From H111-94 sp034436045 (GTDB taxonomy: Bacteria > Chloroflexota > Ktedonobacteria > Ktedonobacterales > Ktedonobacteraceae), in contig DAOTVZ010000219.1 in NCBI GenBank assembly GCA_034436045.1, positions 1 through 9,162 on the forward strand: a stretch of DNA of 9,162 bases. Direction: 5' to 3'. The notes under the pieces were generated by a model, which was not told the origin of the DNA, did not search any database, and worked only from the letters and a program-made list of their open reading frames with translations. The stretch's first letter is position 1. The number at the start of each line of letters is the position of its first letter. Below, piece after piece: positions 1 through 6,160 of this stretch. The translations under genes were made by a program, and so were the position numbers.

Positions 1-4
1 GAAA

Positions 5-1045
5 ATGAATGAAACTTCATCCAAACGTCAGACCATTGCAGAGATCGCAGCAAAAGCAGGGGTTTCTATCCCTACCGTCTCGCGTGTCTTAAATAATCGA
101 CCTGATGTGGCACCTGAAACTCGTGAGCGTGTGGAACAGATCATCAAAGAAAGCGGATTCATCCGCAGTCGCGTGAGGAATGTCCTGAAAGAAAGTAGCG
201 GCATCATCGATATGCTGGTGCCAGATTTGACGAATCTTTACTCGGTGGAAATTGTGCGTGGTGTTGAGGAGGTGCTACAACGTACAGAGCTACGCTTAGC
301 GCTTTCGCTTACGCAGAATTCTTTACAGCTTGAGCAGCGATGGCTCGCCAAAGTGATCGATGGAGCGACCGATGGAGCGATCCTCGTACTCACGCATGGT
401 CAGTCAAATCGCCTGGACATGCTGGTTCGCAATAAGATTCCATTCGTCGTCGTTGATCACCGAGGAGAACTGGGACCCGATGTTCCCTCCGTAGGAGCAA
501 CAAACTGGCTTGGGGGACGTCTGGCGACAGAGCATTTACTTTCGCTTGGTCATCGACGAATCGCGGTGATCGGTGGAGATGCAACGCTGCCCTGTAGCCG
601 AGATCGCATTGCCGGCTATCGTGCAGTTCTCGAAGAAGCCGGTATTCCCATTGATCCGGCACTCATACGTCCCGGCAAGTTCATCCAACAGACAGGATAC
701 GAGCAAACTATGGCGCTGCTTGACTTGCCGGAACCGCCAACGGCCATCTTTGCAGGCAGCGACACGCAGGCACTGGGCGTTTATGCAGCACTACGCGAAC
801 GCGGCCTGCGCGTACCCGACTCTATAAGTGTTGTGGGCTTCGATGATGTGCCCATCGCGTCGCTCATCACCCCCACACTGACGACGGTGCGCCAGCCGCT
901 GGTAGAGATGGGGCGGGTCGCCACAACCATGTTACTGCGTCTGATCGCGGAAGAGCCACTTGATAGCAAGCGCGTCGAGTTGGCAACCACCCTGGTCGTG
1001 CGCGAATCCAGTGCGCCTTTGCAACTCACCCGTACAGAGAGATAA
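5..1045 (+). CDS. LacI/GalR-family transcriptional regulator
   Basis: This is a DNA-binding regulator, most likely a sugar-responsive repressor of the transporter operon directly downstream. The 346-residue length is typical of the family. Residues 10-31 form the helix-turn-helix (TIAEIAAKAGVSIPTVSRVL), with the recognition helix around S21-L29. A periplasmic-binding-protein-like effector domain follows from about residue 66 (IDMLVPDL) to 340. It contains the usual SRDRIAGY segment (198-205) and VGFDD (277-281), both parts of the sugar pocket in this family. The hinge-helix region (51-61) departs from the usual Y-x-P-N-x-x-A-R-x-L form, although the minor-groove leucine position (L61) is kept. 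Only four bases precede the ATG, so the ribosome binding site is not visible and an upstream start cannot be excluded. The effector is unknown; a beta-glucoside-type sugar is inferred from the neighbours. Confidence 0.95.
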   Translation: MNETSSKRQTIAEIAAKAGVSIPTVSRVLNNRPDVAPETRERVEQIIKESGFIRSRVRNVLKESSGIIDMLVPDLTNLYSVEIVRGVEEVLQRTELRLALSLTQNSLQLEQRWLAKVIDGATDGAILVLTHGQSNRLDMLVRNKIPFVVVDHRGELGPDVPSVGATNWLGGRLATEHLLSLGHRRIAVIGGDATLPCSRDRIAGYRAVLEEAGIPIDPALIRPGKFIQQTGYEQTMALLDLPEPPTAIFAGSDTQALGVYAALRERGLRVPDSISVVGFDDVPIASLITPTLTTVRQPLVEMGRVATTMLLRLIAEEPLDSKRVELATTLVVRESSAPLQLTRTER

Positions 1046-1099
1046 TCTCTCGTCTATCAGGTGTCAAGGTTCACCTCGTCAAACGAAAGGAGGAACAAC

Positions 1100-1150
1100 T
1101 TGTTTATTTATTCCGGCGAACAGCAACGGATGCGGTTGGCTTATCGATAA
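1100..1150 (+). CDS. possible leader peptide upstream of the sugar-binding protein gene
   Basis: This candidate is a 16-codon reading frame starting at TTG (1100) and ending at TAA (1148-1150), with peptide MFIYSGEQQRMRLAYR. What draws attention is a near-perfect Shine-Dalgarno sequence (AAAGGAGG, 1086-1093) six bases before the TTG, stronger than the site of any confirmed gene in this window. The stop codon lies inside the palindrome at 1141-1150. It could be a translated leader of the operon mRNA. It could equally be a chance frame, or the ribosome binding site could be a remnant of a lost start. No homology can be judged at this length, so the coding call is tentative. Confidence 0.2.
   Translation: MFIYSGEQQRMRLAYR
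1141..1150. promoter_or_regulatory. candidate LacI-family operator palindrome
   Basis: TTATCGATAA is a perfect 10-bp palindrome with a central CG and the A-N-CG-N-T core typical of LacI/GalR-family operators. It lies in the 209-bp gap between the regulator gene and the binding-protein gene, about 105 bases before the latter's start, which is where an operator of this regulator is expected. The symmetry does not extend further (flanks GGC and CCG do not pair fully), so it is shorter than the 14-18 bp of well-studied operators. The rest of the gap (1046-1254) shows no convincing -35/-10 pair. TTGACC (1176-1181) and TATATC (1218-1223) exist but are 36 bases apart. Confidence 0.4.
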
Positions 1151-1254
1151 CCGTGAACATGGCACGCTCTTACCTTTGACCGTACATTGTCTCGTAAGCT
1201 CATCAACACAGGTCGAATATATCTAGCAGGCAGAGATGCCAGGAAGGCTAAGAA

Positions 1255-2583
1255 ATGCAAACAAAACTTACGCGCCGCACATTTCTCCAGGTTGCAGGTG
1301 GCACGGTTCTGACGGCCTCACTTGCAGGTTGCTTTGGGGTTGGTAGCGGTCAAACCACTACAGGGGGTAGTAGCTCGACCGTCACCATCTGGGATATCCG
1401 CACAGGTGCAGAGCAAAAAGTGGTGCAGACCGCTGTTGATACCTTTAACTCCACGCACCCCGGTATTCACGCGACGATCAACTTCTTTCAGAACGACCCC
1501 TACAAGCAAAAACTGCAAGTCGCTATGGGCGCGCATAACCCACCTGATATCTTCTTCGGTTGGGGCGGAGGCATCCTCAAATCCTATATTGACGCCAACG
1601 ATGTCTATGACATGACCTCCGACCTCAATGCAAACCCCACCTGGAAAAATCGGTTTTTACCTGCGGTCATGTCAGCCGTGACCTTTAATAACAAGATCTA
1701 CGGTGTGCCTAACAGCGGCATGCAACCGGTGCTGTTTTTCTACAACAAGAATATCTTCAACCAGTACCACCTGTCTCCTCCACAAACCTGGAGCGAACTG
1801 CTTGCCGCCATCAACACGCTCAAACAACACAACGTCATTCCCATTGCGCTTGCTGGCGGGAGTCAGTGGCCATACCTGATGTACGAAGAATATCTCGTTG
1901 ACCGCTATGGTGGCCCATCGGTCTTCGATGCCGTTCTTGCCAATCAGACGGGGGCGTGGTCGCAAGATGCTTTCATTAAGGCCAACACCGCTATTCAACA
2001 ACTGGTGACGATGGGGGCCTTTGGCTCCGCATTTGGCTCGACCATCGCGGATACCAACCAGGACGCAGCGCTCCTATACACGGGGAGAGCTGCGATGATG
2101 TTGCAGGGTAACTGGAACTTTCCTGTCTTCCTGACCAACAGCCCTCAACTCGTACAAAACGGCCAGCTCGGCTGGTTCCCCTTCCCGGCAGTCGAAGACG
2201 GCGTGGGAGACCCGAAAGATATTGCAGGCAATCCATGCAATTTCTACTCCATTGCCAGTGCCGACAAGACACCACAGAATGCCGTTACCTTCCTGAAGGA
2301 CGCCAACTTAAGCGACAGTGAGGTCAAGCAGTTCATCGCAGTCGGCGATATACCTCCGGTGCAAGGGCTTGAAGCGCAGTTGGCGAGCGCGCCAAACGGC
2401 GATTGGTTGCAGTATAATTACCAGCTGGTGCAGAATGCGCCTCATTTCCAGTTATCCTGGGATCAGGCACTGCTACCTGGCCCTGCTCAGGCCCTGCTCA
2501 CCAATCTGAGTCAATTGTTCCTGAAACAGATCACACCACAGCAGTTTTCCGCTAACATGAACAAGACCATTACCACTTCGTAA
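1255..2583 (+). CDS. ABC transporter sugar-binding lipoprotein (CUT1 type)
   Basis: This is the extracellular solute-binding protein that captures an oligosaccharide and delivers it to the two permeases encoded downstream. The N-terminus carries a twin-arginine motif (TRRTFLQ, residues 6-12), a hydrophobic stretch and a lipobox (LAGC, 23-26). It should therefore be a Tat-exported lipoprotein anchored through Cys26. A Ser/Thr/Gly-rich linker (30-42) precedes the binding domain. The TVTIWD start (43-48), the NNKIYGVP segment (145-152) and GRAAMMLQGNWNF (277-289) are characteristic of family 1/8 solute-binding proteins. Several tryptophans (46, 103, 206, 287, 382, 402) are candidates for stacking on sugar rings. 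The length (442) is normal. The start is supported by AGGAAGG (1241-1247), seven bases before the ATG. The exact sugar cannot be read from sequence; the GH5 enzyme in the operon suggests a beta-linked oligosaccharide. Confidence 0.95.
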   Translation: MQTKLTRRTFLQVAGGTVLTASLAGCFGVGSGQTTTGGSSSTVTIWDIRTGAEQKVVQTAVDTFNSTHPGIHATINFFQNDPYKQKLQVAMGAHNPPDIFFGWGGGILKSYIDANDVYDMTSDLNANPTWKNRFLPAVMSAVTFNNKIYGVPNSGMQPVLFFYNKNIFNQYHLSPPQTWSELLAAINTLKQHNVIPIALAGGSQWPYLMYEEYLVDRYGGPSVFDAVLANQTGAWSQDAFIKANTAIQQLVTMGAFGSAFGSTIADTNQDAALLYTGRAAMMLQGNWNFPVFLTNSPQLVQNGQLGWFPFPAVEDGVGDPKDIAGNPCNFYSIASADKTPQNAVTFLKDANLSDSEVKQFIAVGDIPPVQGLEAQLASAPNGDWLQYNYQLVQNAPHFQLSWDQALLPGPAQALLTNLSQLFLKQITPQQFSANMNKTITTS

Positions 2584-2623
2584 ACCAATACATACGAAGC
2601 TTCTCAAAAACCAGCGGACAGTC

Positions 2624-2690
2624 CTCTCCTTTGCCCTTTGTCTCATTCATTGCCCACATAGAAAGCAATGAAACGGCGGGCAAAGGAGAG
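2624..2690 (+). promoter_or_regulatory. compound intercistronic stem-loop
   Basis: A perfect 13-bp inverted repeat pairs 2624-2636 (CTCTCCTTTGCCC) with 2678-2690 (GGGCAAAGGAGAG). Nested inside is a second perfect 8-bp repeat, 2646-2653 (TTCATTGC) with 2665-2672 (GCAATGAA), closing an 11-base loop. No T-tract follows, so it does not look like a Rho-independent terminator. Its place between the binding-protein gene and the first permease gene matches the known position of stem-loops in sugar ABC operons such as the malE-malF intergenic repeat. Those protect the upstream mRNA and lower downstream expression. The 3' arm also contains a Shine-Dalgarno-like AAAGGAGAG, which would be masked when the stem is formed. 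The structure is seen directly; the role is inferred. Confidence 0.6.
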
Positions 2691-2696
2691 ATTCCC

Positions 2697-2786
2697 TTGA
2701 GTGCAGGCGAAGATGGAGAAAGAAAGAGTCCCGTTTCTCTGCCCGCCGGGCTGCGGCAGAGTACGCGGCTGAGCTTGCACCGATAG
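2697..2786 (+). CDS. possible short leader ORF coupled to the first permease gene
   Basis: A 29-codon frame opens with TTG (2697), preceded at six bases by AAAGGAGAG (2682-2690), and closes with TAG (2784-2786). The predicted peptide is basic and rich in Ser, Arg and Leu, beginning MSAGEDGERKSP. Its ribosome binding site lies in the 3' arm of the stem-loop at 2624-2690. Its stop codon overlaps the permease Shine-Dalgarno (AGGAGA, 2785-2790). That geometry is what translational coupling would use: ribosomes finishing this frame would be delivered to the permease start. It may also be chance, since purine-rich GGAG tracts are common here. I recognise no family for the peptide. Confidence 0.22.
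   Translation: MSAGEDGERKSPVSLPAGLRQSTRLSLHR
2737..2761 (+). promoter_or_regulatory. GC-rich hairpin upstream of first permease start
   Basis: CTCTGCC (2737-2743) pairs perfectly with GGCAGAG (2755-2761). The enclosed GCCCGCCGGGC (2741-2751) can form an alternative GC-only hairpin. The left arm is also complementary to an upstream segment: GAGAAA (2716-2721) pairs with TTTCTC (2734-2739), so two mutually exclusive folds share 2737-2739. The hairpin ends 23 bases before the permease ribosome binding site. Together with the stem-loop at 2624-2690 it makes the whole gap structured. No T-tract follows, so I do not call it a terminator. Confidence 0.35.
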
Positions 2787-2796
2787 GAGATTTACC

Positions 2797-3717
2797 ATGA
2801 GTACATCGATAAAGACAGCAGCAGTAGGAAAACACCAGGAAACCTGGGTAGCGGTGCTTTGGACAACACCCGCACTGGTTTTCTATGCCGTCTTTGCACT
2901 GATTCCCATGCTCATCGCGGTCTACCTGAGTTTTACTCAATGGAACGGCCTCTCGACAGCAGTCTGGGTGGGCTGGAAAAACTGGATTGCGCTCTTTTCC
3001 GACTCCATCACCGGCCATTCATTGATCCTCACTTTCGAGTTAATGGTGCTGAGCTGGGTTATTCAAACACCGCTCAGCCTGCTACTTGGTGTCTTTATGG
3101 CTGGCCGTCAGCGTTATCGCTCCGTACTGAGCGTCTTCTACTTTATTCCACTCCTTTTCTCTACGGTTGCTATCGGCCTCACCTGGGAATCTATTCTGGA
3201 TCCGAATTTTGGCCTGCTGAATACCCTGTTGAGGACAATTGGCCTTCCCTGGTTGGCAAAAGGATGGTTTGGTGACCCGCACCTGGCCTTTTACGTCATC
3301 GTTGCTCTCATTGCCTGGCAGTTCATCCCCTTTCACGCCCTGCTCTACATGGGAGGCGCACGCCAGATTCCGAGGGAATTGTACGAGGCGGCCAGTATCG
3401 ACGGAGCGGGGAGGCTGCCACAGTTCTTCTCGATCACTATTCCTCAGCTCAAATATACCATTATCACTTCTACCACCCTGATTCTCACCGGTTCTCTTAC
3501 CTACTTTGATCTCATCTGGGTGACAACCGGCGGTGGTCCGGGCTACGCAACACGTATCCTGCCGCTCCAAATGTATATCACCGCCTTCCAGAGCGAATCG
3601 GTGGGGTACGGCAGCGTACTGGCTGTCCTGCTGGCCGTGATTGGTATCCTTCTCTCGTTCATCCTCCTGCGTTTTAGCGGCTTTACCAGGATGTCAAGCC
3701 AGCGCGAAGGATTGTAG
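2797..3717 (+). CDS. ABC sugar transporter permease, MalF/UgpA type
   Basis: This is one of the two inner-membrane subunits forming the sugar channel. It has the expected six hydrophobic segments, approximately at residues 20-45, 77-100, 108-130, 163-185, 222-243 and 270-292. The conserved cytoplasmic loop is ELYEAASIDGAG (194-205; E197-A198-A199 and D202-G203), followed by the usual F-x-x-I-x-x-P. This loop docks onto the ATPase subunit. FDLIWVTTGGGPGYAT (237-252) is also typical of MalF-type permeases. The length of 306 fits the short MalF-like class without the large periplasmic insertion of the enterobacterial protein. The start is supported by AGGAGA (2785-2790), six bases before the ATG. 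It probably belongs to the same transcript as its neighbours despite the 213-bp structured gap upstream. No ATPase gene lies in the window, so a shared MsiK/MalK-like ATPase encoded elsewhere is inferred. Confidence 0.95.
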   Translation: MSTSIKTAAVGKHQETWVAVLWTTPALVFYAVFALIPMLIAVYLSFTQWNGLSTAVWVGWKNWIALFSDSITGHSLILTFELMVLSWVIQTPLSLLLGVFMAGRQRYRSVLSVFYFIPLLFSTVAIGLTWESILDPNFGLLNTLLRTIGLPWLAKGWFGDPHLAFYVIVALIAWQFIPFHALLYMGGARQIPRELYEAASIDGAGRLPQFFSITIPQLKYTIITSTTLILTGSLTYFDLIWVTTGGGPGYATRILPLQMYITAFQSESVGYGSVLAVLLAVIGILLSFILLRFSGFTRMSSQREGL

Positions 3718-3756
3718 CGCACGTAACGAGATAAAACAAGAAGGTGAGAAACACAC

Positions 3757-4650
3757 ATGGGTATTAGCACAACGCCCGACACAACATCTGTAGAGGTTTC
3801 CAGAAGGCAACAACCGGAGCAGGCACTGCATTGGAACCGCTTCGCAGAGGTTCTTCCCGCCTTTTTGGGCATTGTCTGGCTGGTCATTGCTTTCTATCCG
3901 ATCCTCTTTATGCTGATGACCAGCCTGCGCCCACTGGCGAACTTTTTCACAGATATTCCCTGGCTGCCCCCTTCGCACCCCACGCTGGCGAACTACGAGA
4001 ACGTCTTACAGGCCGATTTTGGTCTCTACTTTGTCAATAGCGTCTTCGTCACCGTCATCAGCGTCCTGCTGATCTTGATCGTCTCTCTTCTGGCCGCCTA
4101 TGCCATCTCGCGCATCCGTAATCGCTTCACACTTAGTGTCTTCAACCTGTTCCTCTTCGGACTGGCGATTCCTTTGCAGGCAACAATCATCCCGATCTAC
4201 GCTTTGATTACCGCAATGCACCTTTACGACACACTGTTCGCGCTGATCCTGCCCTACGTGGCCTTCGGCATTCCACTATCCGTGCTTGTTCTGGTCACCT
4301 ATATCAGAGATATCCCAAACGAACTGCACGAATCAATGTATCTGGATGGCGCTGGGCATTTTCGCATCTTACGCAGCCTGGTTCTGCCCCTATCACGCCC
4401 TGCGGTGATTACTGTCGTCATTTATGAATCCATCCAGGTCTGGAATGGTTTCCTGTTCCCACTGGTGCTGACACAGAGTCCAAGCGTCCGTGTCCTCCCG
4501 TTGGCGCTATGGAGCTTCCAGGGAGAATTTACCACCAATGTACCGGCTATTCTTGCAGCCGTCTTCCTTTCAGCCACCCCCATCATTCTGCTCTACATCT
4601 TGGGCAGGCGTCAGTTACTCGCCGGCTTGATGGCAGGCTTTAGTAAATAA
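3757..4650 (+). CDS. ABC sugar transporter permease, MalG/UgpE type
   Basis: This is the second membrane subunit of the importer, partner of the permease encoded 39 bases upstream. The N-terminal 28 residues are polar. Six membrane segments follow, roughly at 32-55, 90-117, 128-150, 158-181, 213-235 and 263-283. The ATPase-docking loop is NELHESMYLDGAG (188-200). Here the usual EAA reads ESM (192-194), while D197-G198-A199 and the following leucine/proline positions are kept; ES/EA-x variation is common in MalG-type subunits. The C-terminus, GLMAGFSK, resembles the GLTAGAVK-like tail typical of this class, a tail that contacts the ATPase in the maltose system. The start has AAGAAGGTGAG (3738-3748) eight bases before the ATG. 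The length of 297 is normal. Substrate specificity is not readable from this subunit. Confidence 0.95.
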   Translation: MGISTTPDTTSVEVSRRQQPEQALHWNRFAEVLPAFLGIVWLVIAFYPILFMLMTSLRPLANFFTDIPWLPPSHPTLANYENVLQADFGLYFVNSVFVTVISVLLILIVSLLAAYAISRIRNRFTLSVFNLFLFGLAIPLQATIIPIYALITAMHLYDTLFALILPYVAFGIPLSVLVLVTYIRDIPNELHESMYLDGAGHFRILRSLVLPLSRPAVITVVIYESIQVWNGFLFPLVLTQSPSVRVLPLALWSFQGEFTTNVPAILAAVFLSATPIILLYILGRRQLLAGLMAGFSK

Positions 4651-4706
4651 CCGACGATAGTACACATGAAGGGAAGAGACAAACTGAAAACGAAAGGAAA
4701 CTACTC

Positions 4707-6089
4707 ATGCCAGCAAATGTGCTAACGACAAAGGGAACGTCCATCATTGACGAGAAAGGCCAGGAGGTTCTGTTACGTGGCTTTGGCCTGGGCGGATGGA
4801 TGAATATGGAGAATTTCATCACCGGTTATCCAGCCAATGAAGAAGCTCAGCGGCAAGCTCTCCGCCAGGTGTTGGGGGACGACCGCTATGAATTCTTCTT
4901 CGACCGCTTCCTGGAATATTTTTTTGAACGCGACGATGCTCAGTTCATTGCGTCACTTGGCCTCAACCTGCTGAGACTGCCCATCAACTATCGCCACTTC
5001 GAATCAGATATGGAGCCGTTTGTCATCAAGGAAGAGGGCTTTAAGCATCTGGATCGTGTCATCAACCTGTGCGCCGAGCAGCACATATACACTATCATCG
5101 ACCTGCATGCGTTGCCCGGCTATCAAAATCAGGCCTGGCATAGCGACAACCCGACCCACAAAGCCTTGTTCTGGCAACATAAGCACTTTCAGGATCGGGC
5201 AGTTCACCTCTGGGAAGTCATCGCCAATCGTTACAAAGGTAATCCCTGGGTAGCTGGCTACAATCCCATGAACGAGCCTGCCGATCCCAGCGAGAAGATG
5301 CTCCTACCCTTCTATCAGCGGCTCTACCAGGCTATCCGCGCTGTCGATCCCGATCACATCCTCTTCCTGGAAGGCAACCGCTATTCGACAGAATTCCACA
5401 TGTTTACAGAAACCTGGCCTAATGTCATTTACACCGTCCATGACTATGCCCTCCCTGGCTTCATTGACGGTGGCCCTTATCCCGGTATCTCTCGCGGAGA
5501 GTATGTCGATAAAGCTGTTCTGGAGCAAACATTTTTGCGGCGAACAACCTTCATGCGGCAAACGGGGACACCGATCTGGGTGGGCGAATTTGGGCCAGTC
5601 TACGTGGGGGATCCGACCGCTGATGCCATGCGCTACCAGGTTCTACGTGACCAGCTAGAAATCTACAACCGCTATCAAGCTCACTGGGCTATCTGGACCT
5701 ACAAGGATATCGGCTTGCAAGGGATCGTCTATACGGCACCCGACTCACCGTGGAGAAAGTTGTTAGCATCTTTCCTTGAGAAAAAGGCCCGTCTGGGCGT
5801 CGATTCCTGGGGCAGCCTCGATACCCATATTCGTCCACTTATACAACCGCTAGAGGAAACCTTTGACAAAGAGTTTCCCGACTACCATCCTTTCCCCTTT
5901 GGCGCTCGCTGGATGATCCATCTGCTGGTTCGGCATATCTTGTTTGCCGAAGCATTGCTCCCGGAGTTTGCAGCACTCTTCAAGGGCATGAACGAGCAAG
6001 ACATCGATACCTTGATGCAGTCCTTCCGGTTTAAAAACTGCTTGCAACGTACTGAATTAGCCAGCATACTCTCGTCTCCCACTCAATGA
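4707..6089 (+). CDS. GH5 glycoside hydrolase, cytoplasmic (cellulase/exo-glucanase-like)
   Basis: This TIM-barrel glycoside hydrolase should cleave beta-glycosidic bonds with retention of configuration. The GH5 signatures are in order: RGFGLGGW (24-31), RLPINYRHF (90-98), IDLHALPG (131-138), and the acid/base glutamate in NPMNEP (N189-E190-P191). HDY (245-247), the nucleophile glutamate in VGEFG (E294) and W330 in AIWTYKD follow. All catalytic positions are present. There is no signal peptide: the N-terminus MPANVLTTKG runs straight into the catalytic domain. The enzyme is therefore predicted to work in the cytoplasm on sugars brought in by the transporter encoded just upstream. Residues about 365-460 form a mostly helical C-terminal extension beyond the barrel, ending in FRFKNCLQRTELASIL, whose role I do not know. 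The start has AAAGGAA (4693-4699), seven bases before the ATG; the gap to the upstream permease gene is 56 bp. Beta-glucan, glucoside or mannoside activity cannot be separated by eye. Confidence 0.9.
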   Translation: MPANVLTTKGTSIIDEKGQEVLLRGFGLGGWMNMENFITGYPANEEAQRQALRQVLGDDRYEFFFDRFLEYFFERDDAQFIASLGLNLLRLPINYRHFESDMEPFVIKEEGFKHLDRVINLCAEQHIYTIIDLHALPGYQNQAWHSDNPTHKALFWQHKHFQDRAVHLWEVIANRYKGNPWVAGYNPMNEPADPSEKMLLPFYQRLYQAIRAVDPDHILFLEGNRYSTEFHMFTETWPNVIYTVHDYALPGFIDGGPYPGISRGEYVDKAVLEQTFLRRTTFMRQTGTPIWVGEFGPVYVGDPTADAMRYQVLRDQLEIYNRYQAHWAIWTYKDIGLQGIVYTAPDSPWRKLLASFLEKKARLGVDSWGSLDTHIRPLIQPLEETFDKEFPDYHPFPFGARWMIHLLVRHILFAEALLPEFAALFKGMNEQDIDTLMQSFRFKNCLQRTELASILSSPTQ

Positions 6090-6098
6090 GGAGAAGCT

Positions 6099-6138
6099 AA
6101 AAACATGAAGGGAGGCACGAGATTTGCTCCTCCCTTCA
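6099..6138 (-). terminator. intrinsic terminator of the comM transcript, in the convergence zone
   Basis: TGAAGGGAGG (6106-6115) and CCTCCCTTCA (6129-6138) form a perfect 10-bp stem with a 13-base loop. Read on the - strand, the stem is followed after two bases by five T (6103-6099). That makes a Rho-independent terminator starting 23 bases past the comM stop codon. On the + strand the stem sits 16 bases after the GH5 stop but no T-tract follows, so it would be weaker for the sugar operon. The rest of the 6090-6160 gap shows nothing else. Confidence 0.7.
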
Positions 6139-6160
6139 GTGGTGGTTCCGCTTCGACCTG

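Noticed and set aside
1176..1223. Promoter from TTGACC (1176) and TATATC (1218)
   Set aside because: The spacing of 36 bases is far outside the usable range, and no better pair was found in the gap.
960..1226. 88-codon frame overlapping the regulator's end and running through the gap
   Set aside because: It has no ribosome site at its ATG, starts deep inside the regulator gene, and its product has no recognisable features.
2624..2690. Rho-independent terminator after the binding-protein gene
   Set aside because: The stem is strong, but no T-tract follows on either strand, so I list it as a regulatory stem-loop.
3082..3570. 162-codon open frame on the minus strand inside the first permease gene
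   Set aside because: It lies fully antisense to a clearly recognised permease, has no recognisable domain, and its composition reflects the codon structure of the other strand.
4666..4725. 19-codon ATG frame overlapping the GH5 start
   Set aside because: There is no Shine-Dalgarno before its ATG; the GH5 start has its own good site.
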